Shown piece by piece: positions 9,267-17,016 of a stretch of DNA of 64,000 nucleotides; positions within the stretch are counted from its first letter, which is position 1; each line of letters begins with the position of its first letter. Both the position numbers and the translations under genes were made by a program. Origin of the DNA: Hyphomonas beringensis (GTDB lineage Bacteria; Pseudomonadota; Alphaproteobacteria; Caulobacterales; Hyphomonadaceae). The notes under the pieces were generated by a model, which was not told where the DNA came from, ran no database searches, and saw nothing but the letters and a program-made list of their open reading frames with translations. Where the stretch lies: assembly GCF_000682755.1 (NCBI RefSeq), contig NZ_AWFF01000054.1:62001-126000 (forward strand), given 5' to 3'.

Positions 9267-10684
9267 AGTTTTTCCTCGGAAAATGCCGATATTGGCGTAG
9301 GCGTTCCCGTATTTGCGATGAGGGCTTTAGAGCGCAAGAACCGTTCCATGCTTACGAGACCCATTCGACTTCCGCCGAGGCCTGAATCTTTGAAAGATGT
9401 CTTTTCCGCTTCATGAAAAACTGACGTCAGCGCCGCATCATTAAGTGAGATGGCGCCGGCTTGCAGTTCCATACCAACGGCCTCGGATTCTTCCAGGCTT
9501 CCAGAGAAGACAGAAGCAGATAAGCCAAAATCACTGTCATTCGCTAAAGCGATGGCTTCTTCTGTAGTGCTGAATTTCATGACGGGGAGGATCGGTCCGA
9601 AAGTCTCTTCTGTCATTACACGCATGTTATGTGTTACACCGCTGAGTACCGTTGGCTGCATCCATAAGCCCCCGCCGATGTTTCGTATTTCACCACCGAT
9701 CAGAACTGCCGCACCTTTGTCCACAGCATCCCGGATGTGACTCTCAAGAAGCTTGGCTTGCTTCTCAAAAATGATGGGGCCAAGCTCTCCAGTAGAGATA
9801 TCATCGGCATTCAGGCGAACAGTTTTTGCCTTCTGGACCAGTCGCTGCAGAAATGCCTCGTATATGCTCTCTGCGACATAAATGCGCTCGATCGACTGAC
9901 ATGCCTGGCCCGTTGAAAGAACGCTGCCTCTTAAAGCGGCATCTGTTGAAAGCTCGATATCAGAAGATGCCAGAACTATCATGGGATCTTTTCCGCCAAG
10001 CTCAAGGAAGGCTGGAATTAATCGACTGGCGGCATGGAGAGCGACTTTTTTCCCTGTTTCTACTGACCCTGTAAAGCAGATGGCATCAACGCAATTGATG
10101 AGAGCTTTACCGGTTTCTCCATCACCAGTCACGAAGCCAAGAATATCTGACAGACCGGCTTCTTTAACCGCCTCTGCAAGAGGAGAAACAAAGCGCGGTG
10201 TAATCTCGCTAGGTTTTATCAGTACGCTGCAGCCTGCCAAAAGGGCTGGGATTGTATCAATCATGGATAAGACAAGCGGAAAATTCCACGGACTAATCAC
10301 GCCGACAAGCTGATATGGAACTTTTTGAGACCGGTACTTTAGTGCAGGATTACTTTTCCCCTTAGTCCAGGCTTGCTCCTGTGCTGTATTGGGCTGTGCC
10401 GTCCATGTTTCAAGGGATGCTATAACACCCTCAACTTCCATGCGAGCGATACGGCGTCTGCCAGTATCGAGCTCCAGCGCAGCAGAAATTGAATCCAGGT
10501 TTCGGTGAAGAGTTGTTGCCAATCTCTTCAGTCGAATGACACGTTCTTCAATACCGTACTTGTGCCAGTCGTCCTGATGCTGACGTAATCTATAAGAAAT
10601 GTCAAAAACATCCGGCTGGCTGAATGCCTCTACTTCATAGTCATTCCGGCCTGTTCTCGGATTGCGAACAGAAACTTTTGGCAT
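9263..10684 (-). CDS. NAD(P)-dependent aldehyde dehydrogenase
   Basis: A 473-residue aldehyde dehydrogenase. The Rossmann stretch GVISPWNFPLVLSM, the glycine motif CFTGSVETGKK, the general-base Glu in LELGGKDPMIVL and the nucleophilic Cys in GQACQSIERIYV are all in place. The C-terminal GLGGSRMGLVSMERFLRSK is also typical. It would oxidise an aldehyde to the acid in the cytoplasm. The preceding gene in the operon encodes a VAO-type flavin oxidase, and the simplest reading is alcohol (or methyl) to aldehyde to acid in sequence. The Cys context QACQSIERI is like benzaldehyde/coniferyl-aldehyde type enzymes, but this is only a hint. Confidence 0.88.
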   Translation of the reverse strand: MPKVSVRNPRTGRNDYEVEAFSQPDVFDISYRLRQHQDDWHKYGIEERVIRLKRLATTLHRNLDSISAALELDTGRRRIARMEVEGVIASLETWTAQPNTAQEQAWTKGKSNPALKYRSQKVPYQLVGVISPWNFPLVLSMIDTIPALLAGCSVLIKPSEITPRFVSPLAEAVKEAGLSDILGFVTGDGETGKALINCVDAICFTGSVETGKKVALHAASRLIPAFLELGGKDPMIVLASSDIELSTDAALRGSVLSTGQACQSIERIYVAESIYEAFLQRLVQKAKTVRLNADDISTGELGPIIFEKQAKLLESHIRDAVDKGAAVLIGGEIRNIGGGLWMQPTVLSGVTHNMRVMTEETFGPILPVMKFSTTEEAIALANDSDFGLSASVFSGSLEESEAVGMELQAGAISLNDAALTSVFHEAEKTSFKDSGLGGSRMGLVSMERFLRSKALIANTGTPTPISAFSEEKL

Positions 10685-10690
10685 CAGACC

Positions 10691-12283
10691 TCACCCTAGT
10701 CCTGCGGAGCCAGGGTTCAGGGTGAAGTTGCCATCGACAGCAGCTTTCACGCGGGCCAGTAATTCTGCTGTGCCTTCTTCACGAGTTTCTGCATACGGAT
10801 ATGTACGGCCGATCTGGAAGTGAGCTGCGCCATGGGACTTAAATATATCTAAAACACGCTGGCGGGCAGAAATAACCATTTCGGTAGCTTCTGGGTTCGG
10901 CTCGAAAGACTTGATTTTGGATAGGACGCTTGATTCGACGGTTTGTCTGTGAATCTCGTAAAGTTCTTCGGGCCAAATAAATACTGGCTCAATCAGAAAA
11001 CCTGTCGTTCCAAGAGACGTGAGCAGATAGCCGGTGAGAATGTCGTACTTTTCAAATTCTACATTTAGACTTTCGAACAAGGCGTCTATTTCTGCAATGC
11101 AGGCCGCCCCTTCAGAGACGGGTACGATGCCATGAATTGGCACCCAGCGTTCGCCAGATGGTCCCAGAATTGTATTCAGGGGACCAAATGGATTTGCCCG
11201 AATGATTTTGGGGATTGAGTTTTCAATCTGTTTTCCGCCATGGGACTCACAAATTTTGTTCAGGATAGAGATTTCTTCTTTCACGCCTACCTGAGAGCGC
11301 CCTTCTACCGTGTAATGAAGCGTGTAAGCTGCATCTGCCATAAAGCCACGACCGGCCATCGCAACCTTCGCGCCTTCTTTCAGGGCTTTCAGGAAACTGC
11401 CTTGCTTCTTCATGACATTTGTAAGTGTTTTCGCGTCTGACAACATTGAAGCGCGAGCCATCCGAACGCGTGTGAGGTTCGGGTCGAAGCCGAAGATCTC
11501 GGCTGCGATATCCTCGCGCATGAGGTCGGCCATGGCCTTGGCGCAATCATCCCGGGATTCAAATTCGTAGCTAGACCAGTCTTCTGTTTTCGGAGCAGGG
11601 ATGAGCCGAAGAGTAATCTCTGCCTTTATGCCCATTGTGCCGGCATCCCCGCAAAAAATCCCTGTCAGGTCGGGGCCAAAGTGACGCCAGAAAGGTTTGG
11701 CACCTTTCGTGCCTGACGTTCCTGTCTTCACAACAGTGCCGTCGGCAAGCACTACCGTAACGCAGAGGACGCTATCGCCTGTCGTGCCGTATTTGCCCGC
11801 GCCAAAGAAAGCATTGTTCTGGGACAGACCGCCGCCAATTGTGGATGTCAGGCCTGAAAGTGGGCCCCAGAAGGGAACGCGCAGGTTTTTCGCGGACACC
11901 GCAGAATGAAGCTCGCTCCAAGTACAGCCAGCTTCCACTGTCACATACATGTCCTCGGAATTCACCTCAATGACCCGGTCCATTTTGCTCATGTCAAGCA
12001 TGACAATGCCCTCGCGGTCGGGCGTATATCCTTTTGTGTATGACATACCGGCGCCGCGCGCATTAAGCTTTATACCGCGATCGTGTGCAGCCTGCACAAT
12101 CTTGACAAGATGATCGAGAGAGCGAGGAGCTGCGATTAATTCAGCAGTATTTCCTTTCGCCCAAATGTCCTGGCTCATCAGTTCGCGTTCTTTTAGGTCA
12201 TCGCGGATGGCATCTGGGCCAAGAGCTTGCACAAGTATGGATTTCAATTGATCCAATGCGTCTTTGTCGGTCTGGTCGAGCAT
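10691..12283 (-). CDS. FAD-binding oxidase/dehydrogenase of the VAO/4-cresol dehydrogenase type
   Basis: A 530-residue flavoprotein. The PCMH-type FAD domain occupies about residues 45-240 (LIAAPRSLDHLVKIVQAAHD, NARGAGMSYTKGY, TVEAGCTWSELH, STIGGGLSQN, FCGDAGTMGIKAEITLRL). The C-terminal cap ends in HFQIGRTYPYAE and FTLNPGSAGLG. This layout is that of vanillyl-alcohol oxidase, 4-cresol dehydrogenase and glycolate oxidase GlcD. It would oxidise an alcohol or activated methyl or hydroxy-acid, passing electrons to oxygen or a carrier. It sits between an integral membrane protein (10-base gap) and an aldehyde dehydrogenase (6-base gap). No covalent-flavin residue could be confirmed by eye. Confidence 0.82.
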   Translation of the reverse strand: MLDQTDKDALDQLKSILVQALGPDAIRDDLKERELMSQDIWAKGNTAELIAAPRSLDHLVKIVQAAHDRGIKLNARGAGMSYTKGYTPDREGIVMLDMSKMDRVIEVNSEDMYVTVEAGCTWSELHSAVSAKNLRVPFWGPLSGLTSTIGGGLSQNNAFFGAGKYGTTGDSVLCVTVVLADGTVVKTGTSGTKGAKPFWRHFGPDLTGIFCGDAGTMGIKAEITLRLIPAPKTEDWSSYEFESRDDCAKAMADLMREDIAAEIFGFDPNLTRVRMARASMLSDAKTLTNVMKKQGSFLKALKEGAKVAMAGRGFMADAAYTLHYTVEGRSQVGVKEEISILNKICESHGGKQIENSIPKIIRANPFGPLNTILGPSGERWVPIHGIVPVSEGAACIAEIDALFESLNVEFEKYDILTGYLLTSLGTTGFLIEPVFIWPEELYEIHRQTVESSVLSKIKSFEPNPEATEMVISARQRVLDIFKSHGAAHFQIGRTYPYAETREEGTAELLARVKAAVDGNFTLNPGSAGLG

Positions 12284-12293
12284 AATTGTACTC

Positions 12294-12959
12294 CTAAAAG
12301 AATGTTGGTTTTAGCAGGCCTGTGAAGGCGGCCAGGATGATGAAAAACCAGATCGCCATAACCAGAGGCTTTGCCTTGGTGAGGACGGCAGCGACATCTC
12401 GTTCGGCTTTATCAGAGGATGGTCCAGACAAATTGCCGAGGGCTGTGCCAAGAGGTTTCAAAACTACGCGGATAAGCAGCCCCATCAATATGGCGGCAGC
12501 AAGCAGGATAAGCTTGATCGCGATGAACTGCGGCATGCCTAGCATGCCAGCCAAACCGGCCAATCCAGAGAATATCAGTGCACTGCATAATGCCCATCGG
12601 ATAACCAGATCGATTCTGACGAGTAGCTTGGGCGCATTGCCGTGAGACAAGTGAAGATGCCAGGCAATCGCAAGCCACGCCACGCCGGCTATGATGCCTA
12701 ACCATGCCGTCCAGATGGGCGCCGCTAGCCATCCGCTGCTGACGGCGAGCATGTAGCCTGTAGGCAGTGCCAGAATGAGAGCGGTCCGTGGAGCCATGTC
12801 CACGTCATTTACAATCTTGGCCGCCATCAAGCGTTTTTCAGGACTTATATTTGGCGCTGTAAGGAAACGGCTAGTGTAGAAAGCGCCGAGATCGCCGCCT
12901 AGCCAGTATACAAATACCAAAACGTGGAGCAGGGTCCAGATCGCGATTTCAAATGTCAT
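12294..12959 (-). CDS. Integral membrane protein, copy 1 of a paralogous pair
   Basis: A 221-residue inner-membrane protein with about six hydrophobic segments and no signal peptide. The N-terminal helix carries LLHVLVFVYWLGGDLGAF, followed by APNISPEKR and a PRTALILALPTG segment; the end is FTGLLKPTFF. The same landmarks recur in 28931-29623 (LHIVAMVYWLGGEWGVF, PALSLEER, ARTGIISLLPLG, FFGAVKPF), so the two are paralogues. The conserved His next to YWLGG in a membrane helix could ligate haem and carry electrons from the flavoenzyme next door, but that is inference. First gene of the reverse operon, with a GntR-type palindrome 24 bases upstream. Confidence 0.75.
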   Translation of the reverse strand: MTFEIAIWTLLHVLVFVYWLGGDLGAFYTSRFLTAPNISPEKRLMAAKIVNDVDMAPRTALILALPTGYMLAVSSGWLAAPIWTAWLGIIAGVAWLAIAWHLHLSHGNAPKLLVRIDLVIRWALCSALIFSGLAGLAGMLGMPQFIAIKLILLAAAILMGLLIRVVLKPLGTALGNLSGPSSDKAERDVAAVLTKAKPLVMAIWFFIILAAFTGLLKPTFF

Positions 12960-12982
12960 AAGTCAAGCCTGTTGTCTCGACC

Positions 12983-12998
12983 TAATGATATATCATTT
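12983..12998. promoter_or_regulatory. GntR-type operator, site 1
   Basis: The stretch TAATGATATATCATTT contains a perfect 14-bp palindrome. It matches five other sites in the window (consensus AAATGRTATAYCATTT). It lies 24 bases upstream of the membrane-protein/flavin-oxidase operon start at 12959 and between that operon and the GntR 2 gene. The central GTATAC/GATATC core agrees with the HutC-subfamily GntR rule. Confidence 0.8.
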
Positions 12999-13068
12999 GT
13001 GATATCTGGCTAGAGGGCAATCATATTTGGCGTAACATTTATGATCTTCTGCTCGATCCTTAAGCAGA

Positions 13069-13863
13069 TTACTCTGCAGTCCAATCAGAATTTTTTTCAC
13101 GCGTCAGGCGCATCTCATACTGAAAGCGATCTGCTCTGTAAGTTGCCGTGATATCTTGAACCGGACGCCCTGTTGCGTCTCTCATAATCCTATGAATGCG
13201 TAACAAGGGGGAGCCGGTTGTGACGCCTAGGACCGCTGCAACCGCGGCTTCTGCGGGCACTGCTGTTATGGTTTGGGTTGCCTCGCAAGGCCGATGACCC
13301 GCTTTTTCAAGAAGCGAAATGAGGCTGGCTGTTGCCAGATCATCTTCGCTGTAGGCCTCTGCAATATCTTCAGGAACGTAGGTTACGAGATAGGAAAATG
13401 GCTCATCCGCAAGAATACGAAGCCTCACAATGCGTTGTACACTGGCGTTTCGGCTGAGTTCCAGAGCTTCTGCAATAGCTGGACTGGGACTGATCATTTC
13501 GCAATCAAGCAATTGAACTTGTGTTTCGATTCCCATTCGTTTCAAGCCATCAATGAGATTTTCGAAACTGCCTTTCACCGTTGGCGCGGTCGCATCATAG
13601 GTCACGACTGTGCCGCGGCCGCGATAGCGTCGTACCAGTCCCGCTATTGCCAACTCGTTGAAGGCTCGTTTGACCGTGATACGGGAAACGCCAAGACTCT
13701 GGACGAGTTCCTGCTCCGCAGGAAGCTTTGATTGCGCCGGCACCTTGCCGGAAATAATGGCCTCACGGATCTTTGTGTAGATTTGCTGATATAATGGCAA
13801 AGAGGATGTTTCATCCAGCTCGTCTGCTGTGAGTTCAAACGCCGTTTCTTCTTTCATATGCAT
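13069..13863 (-). CDS. GntR-family regulator (HutC/UTRA type) 2, likely master regulator of the 8.5-29.6 kb regulon
   Basis: A 264-residue regulator. The winged helix (LPLYQQIYTKIREAIISGKVPAQSKLPAEQELVQSLGVSRITVKRAFNELAIAGLV) spans about residues 23-80. It is followed by a UTRA domain ending in RIHRIMRDATGRPVQDITATYRADRFQYEM. The gene stands in the middle of the operons that carry the six palindromic sites, so it is the best candidate for their regulator. Two ATGs lie close together (13863 and 13857) and neither has a strong ribosome-binding site. No copy of the palindrome is found at its own 5' end, so autoregulation is not evident. GntR 1 at 2281-2997 is an alternative. Confidence 0.85.
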   Translation of the reverse strand: MHMKEETAFELTADELDETSSLPLYQQIYTKIREAIISGKVPAQSKLPAEQELVQSLGVSRITVKRAFNELAIAGLVRRYRGRGTVVTYDATAPTVKGSFENLIDGLKRMGIETQVQLLDCEMISPSPAIAEALELSRNASVQRIVRLRILADEPFSYLVTYVPEDIAEAYSEDDLATASLISLLEKAGHRPCEATQTITAVPAEAAVAAVLGVTTGSPLLRIHRIMRDATGRPVQDITATYRADRFQYEMRLTREKNSDWTAE

Positions 13864-13944
13864 AATCCATTGTTGAGCGAGGACATTGACTTGTCTTGCC
13901 TCATATCAGAAATGAGTTTCAGATATGGAAAAGATATAACCAAA

Positions 13945-14967
13945 ATGGCCTACACTGCTTTAGCGCTACAGATTGCCTGTCGCGCTGTAAACTCTCTCTC
14001 TATAACCGATGCTCGCGCTGCGATCCTGAACTCCATTGAAAGGATTTCTCTGCAGGTTGCAAATGCTAAGAGGTTTTTGGGGCAGGATCTCAAATTGGTC
14101 TCGCTCCCTGAGTATTCTGTGACAGGGTTTCCCTGGGGCGAAAGCGCCACTGAGTGGAAGGAGAAGGCGGCCTTCGCGCCAAATGGGCCTGAATATGATG
14201 CAATAGCGAAGTTGTGCCAGGATAGTCAGATTTTCCTCGCCAGTAATCACTATGAGACGGATGCGAATTTTCCCGAGTTATATTTCCAATGCTCCACCGT
14301 TTTTTCGCCTTCCGGAGATTTGGTGCTGCGATACCGCCGGCTGATTTCCATGTTTGCCCCTTCGCCTTTTGACGTTTGGGACAAGTACTTGGACACGTAT
14401 GGCCTGGATGCCCTGGTTCCCGTAGCGAATACGGAAATTGGCAAGCTTTCAGCAATTGCCTCGGAAGAAATTCTATATCCGGAAATTGCCCGCATCAGTG
14501 CCAGTAAAGGCGCGGAGATACTGCTTCACTCCAGTTCAGAAGTTTCAAGTCCGTTGCCAACGCCTAAGTCCATAACGCGACATGCGCGCGCTGTGGAAAA
14601 TATGGCCTATGTCGTATCCGCGAATTCGGGCGGACTGAGCGGCATTGCGATCCCAGAAAACTCGACGGATGGTGGGTCAGAAATTATCGACTATAAGGGG
14701 CGTGTACTTGCTCGGGCGGGGTCAGGCGAAACCATCAATGCGTGTGCAGATATTTCGCTTGAAAGTCTCCGAGAGTATCGCCGCCGTCCGGGTATGGCTA
14801 ATCTTTTGTCTCGTCATCCCATGCAAATGTGGGCCGAGGCCTATTCGGGGTTCGATGCTGCGGAGCAGGGCGGCTTGGGAGATGGGACGCAAGTGCCGGA
14901 GCGAGACTATTATCTCGCCCGGCAGAAGCGTGTTATTGAAAAGCTTGATAAAGCGGGCCTAATCTAA
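13945..14967 (+). CDS. Nitrilase-fold (carbon-nitrogen hydrolase) protein without the catalytic Cys
   Basis: A protein of 340 residues from the ATG at 13945; an open frame extends upstream to 13858 but overlaps the GntR start and lacks a ribosome-binding site. The nitrilase fold is recognisable: Glu56 in SLPEYSVTG, the region LRYRRLISMF where the catalytic Lys is expected, and GKLSAIASEEILYPEIARISASKGAEILLHSS. In the last motif normal members have I-C-x-D/E before FPE..R. Here the Cys is Ala172, followed by Ser173, and the Lys position reads Arg. It may be a non-hydrolytic relative, or may use another nucleophile. Converges with the unknown gene at 14968. Confidence 0.72.
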   Translation: MAYTALALQIACRAVNSLSITDARAAILNSIERISLQVANAKRFLGQDLKLVSLPEYSVTGFPWGESATEWKEKAAFAPNGPEYDAIAKLCQDSQIFLASNHYETDANFPELYFQCSTVFSPSGDLVLRYRRLISMFAPSPFDVWDKYLDTYGLDALVPVANTEIGKLSAIASEEILYPEIARISASKGAEILLHSSSEVSSPLPTPKSITRHARAVENMAYVVSANSGGLSGIAIPENSTDGGSEIIDYKGRVLARAGSGETINACADISLESLREYRRRPGMANLLSRHPMQMWAEAYSGFDAAEQGGLGDGTQVPERDYYLARQKRVIEKLDKAGLI

Positions 14968-15702
14968 TCAGGTTCCAGCACGTTCTTCATGGAGCTCCAT
15001 CAGCTCAAAAGACCAATTATATGGCTCGGCGACAGTGCCTTTGATAAACAAGAAGTCACCGTCTGCTGTGACCCAGAAGTCGTAGGGTGGATGATCGTTG
15101 CTGGTATTTACAAAGGCAAACCTGTGACATTCGAATGTCCCGGCGGGAACGTTTACTGTTTCTATGCCTGAGTATTTCAAGCTGCTGGTTGTTGTGCGCT
15201 CAAACGCTGGTCCTGTCGCGCCACGGTGATCAATCGAGGTGAGCAGATTGTTCTCGAAGGTCTGAATCCCTGGGCCTTTGGAAAAGTCGAACCTGGCCGT
15301 CAGCCAGGCGTCTGATCCTAGGTTATGCGTGCCAAAGCCTCTTATAGCGCGCGTAATATCGACTTTTTCGCTAACGCGCGCCTTCTCTGCAGAGTATCCT
15401 TGATACTCGCCCTCGGTATCGCTCCAATTGTACAATGCGTTGCCAAAGAATCTGTCGCTTTTCGTCAGGCGCACATAGGTGTCTAGTGGGTGGAAGTCTT
15501 TGTCGACTGCGGCGATCACATCCCGGATAAGTGGCTCATCATCATGGAGTTCGCAGTATGCGCGCATGACCCGGTCACCATTAGGGTGATGCGACATGCG
15601 CCAATATTCTACGCCCCAAAGCCCTTCCGGGAAATCGGGATGGCCATCGATCATGTAGTCGATACGGCCGCTCAATACGCGCTGCTTTGGATGTGACGTC
15701 AT
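14968..15702 (-). CDS. Unknown protein (DUF3108-like C-terminus?)
   Basis: A 244-residue cytoplasmic protein with no signal peptide, last gene of the isochorismatase operon (three-base gap from the YciI-like gene). The C-terminal half, with KYSGIETVNVPAGTFECHRFAF and later PPYDFWVTADGDFLFIKG, resembles the beta-rich repeats of DUF3108-type proteins. The N-terminus (DGHPDFPEGLWGVEYWRMSHHPNGDRVMRAYCELHDDEPLIRDV) reads like a lipocalin-like or ligand-binding barrel. I do not recognise a catalytic motif. Because it is co-transcribed with hydrolases acting on C-N bonds, a role with the same substrate is likely, but its function is unknown. Confidence 0.65.
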   Translation of the reverse strand: MTSHPKQRVLSGRIDYMIDGHPDFPEGLWGVEYWRMSHHPNGDRVMRAYCELHDDEPLIRDVIAAVDKDFHPLDTYVRLTKSDRFFGNALYNWSDTEGEYQGYSAEKARVSEKVDITRAIRGFGTHNLGSDAWLTARFDFSKGPGIQTFENNLLTSIDHRGATGPAFERTTTSSLKYSGIETVNVPAGTFECHRFAFVNTSNDHPPYDFWVTADGDFLFIKGTVAEPYNWSFELMELHEERAGT

Positions 15703-15705
15703 TTG

Positions 15706-16110
15706 CTATTGTTCTCCTTTGGAGAGCTTCGTTGGTCCGCCTGCGGCGCGTTCAGCCACAGCTTCGGCGCTTTCCCAGATTTTTCCGCCGATGAAGCGGC
15801 CAACTGAGTTGGTAAACTCGAGATACTCAATGGTCTCGTACATTCCGGACGCAATGTAGGGGTCTCCCTCCATAAGGGCCTTGGCTTCATTCAGTGTGTC
15901 TGCCAGTACAAGGAAGACTGAGCCTACAAGCGGCTCACTACCAGGTATGCGCACCGGGCCTGCCGTTACGTATTTCTCCCAATTCTTCTCAACGTGATCG
16001 AGATGCCCCTTCAGGAACTGGGTTCTTTTTTGCGCGGAGTTTTCGCCGTCACGACAGATTACGAGAAAGCAGGGCTGTTCTAGTCGTGGAGATGTCTTTG
16101 GTTCTGACAT
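15706..16110 (-). CDS. YciI-like protein
   Basis: A 134-residue protein with the YciI (ferredoxin-like, dimeric alpha/beta barrel) signature: a His-containing helix (KGHLDHVEKNWEKYVTAGPVRI), a strand (GSVFLVLADTLNEAKALMEGDPYIASGMYETIEYLEF), and the conserved DPY..aGmY motif. YciI-like proteins include a chloromuconolactone dehalogenase-like enzyme and small lyases or isomerases of catabolic pathways, with His/Asp as candidate catalytic residues. It lies 3 bases after the deacetylase-like gene, so it is part of the same operon. A lactone- or isomer-handling step is possible but not shown. Confidence 0.78.
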   Translation of the reverse strand: MSEPKTSPRLEQPCFLVICRDGENSAQKRTQFLKGHLDHVEKNWEKYVTAGPVRIPGSEPLVGSVFLVLADTLNEAKALMEGDPYIASGMYETIEYLEFTNSVGRFIGGKIWESAEAVAERAAGGPTKLSKGEQ

Positions 16111-16113
16111 GTC

Positions 16114-17016
16114 TTACTCTTTAAACATTGTTGGAATTTGTTGTGCCGTGGCGACTTCCAGGCCGTCCAGACGTGCAATGCCCTCTATAACGCGGCGAAG
16201 TGCGCGAATACGGAAGGGTTGTCCTACGACATAGGGTGTAAGAGTGAATCCAAAGCATTGTGCACCCGAGCGCTCATGGTCAGCTATGTGAAATTCCGCC
16301 GCCTCCAGTATCTGGTCAGCCCAATCATCAGCCTGTTGCCGATTGTCGACCATAAGCTTGAAGTCGGACAGCTCATGCATAAGGGGCAGGCAGGTGAGGT
16401 TGCCGCTCTCAGTTTTGAAAGGCAGGGGGCGTTGATCTGCCTCCCAGTCCAACAGGGTCTTAAACCCTAATTCGGCAATGATCCTGGGGGTGCGATAGCT
16501 TTCGTTACGTGCCGGGCTCATCCATGTCGTCGCATCCGGAAATATTGATCGGCACTCTGAAATCAAAGCGGTTTCTTGCTGCTCTGATAGAGCTTCATGA
16601 TGGATATGAGCCGTGGATACGCCATGGGCGGCAATCTCATGTCCTGCGTTGGAAATAGCATCTACCAGCGGTGGGTAGCGTTTCGCAATTTCCGCATTCA
16701 CGGCAAACGTCGCCTTGATACCGAATTCATTTAGAACCTTGAGAATACGATATACACCAATACGGTTACCATAATCTCTGGTCGTGTAATGTCTTAGATC
16801 CGGATACGGCGTTTTCATCGCGCCGGGGTGTTTAAAGGGTTCTGCGGGAGGATTTAGAGGAAAGAACTCCAACGGCACGACGATGAAGGCAGCTGCTTTG
16901 GCCCCCGATTTCAGTTGCAGTGGCGCGCGCTTGGTGTCTGGTGTCCAGGCAAAATGATCATGGTCAAAGCCATATTTTCTATGCGAATATTTCAAGTAAT
17001 TATCTGGAAGGGGCAA
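16114..17016 (-). CDS. PuuE-like polysaccharide-deacetylase-fold hydrolase 2
   Basis: A 300-residue NodB-fold protein of the group that includes PuuE allantoinase. After AAAFIVVPLEFFPL (where classical deacetylases have TFDD) come the conserved DYGNRIGVYRILKVLNEFGIKATF, GHEIAAHGVSTAHIHHE and WMSPARNESYRTPRIIAELGFKTLLDW. The usual metal-binding Asp pair is absent, as in metal-independent PuuE. Members known to me act on C-N bonds of ureides and cyclic imides rather than on sugars. The first 17 bases overlap the end of its paralogue. In this operon, next to an isochorismatase-type amidase, an imidase or ureide-hydrolase role is more likely than cell-wall deacetylation. Confidence 0.82.
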   Translation of the reverse strand: MPLPDNYLKYSHRKYGFDHDHFAWTPDTKRAPLQLKSGAKAAAFIVVPLEFFPLNPPAEPFKHPGAMKTPYPDLRHYTTRDYGNRIGVYRILKVLNEFGIKATFAVNAEIAKRYPPLVDAISNAGHEIAAHGVSTAHIHHEALSEQQETALISECRSIFPDATTWMSPARNESYRTPRIIAELGFKTLLDWEADQRPLPFKTESGNLTCLPLMHELSDFKLMVDNRQQADDWADQILEAAEFHIADHERSGAQCFGFTLTPYVVGQPFRIRALRRVIEGIARLDGLEVATAQQIPTMFKE

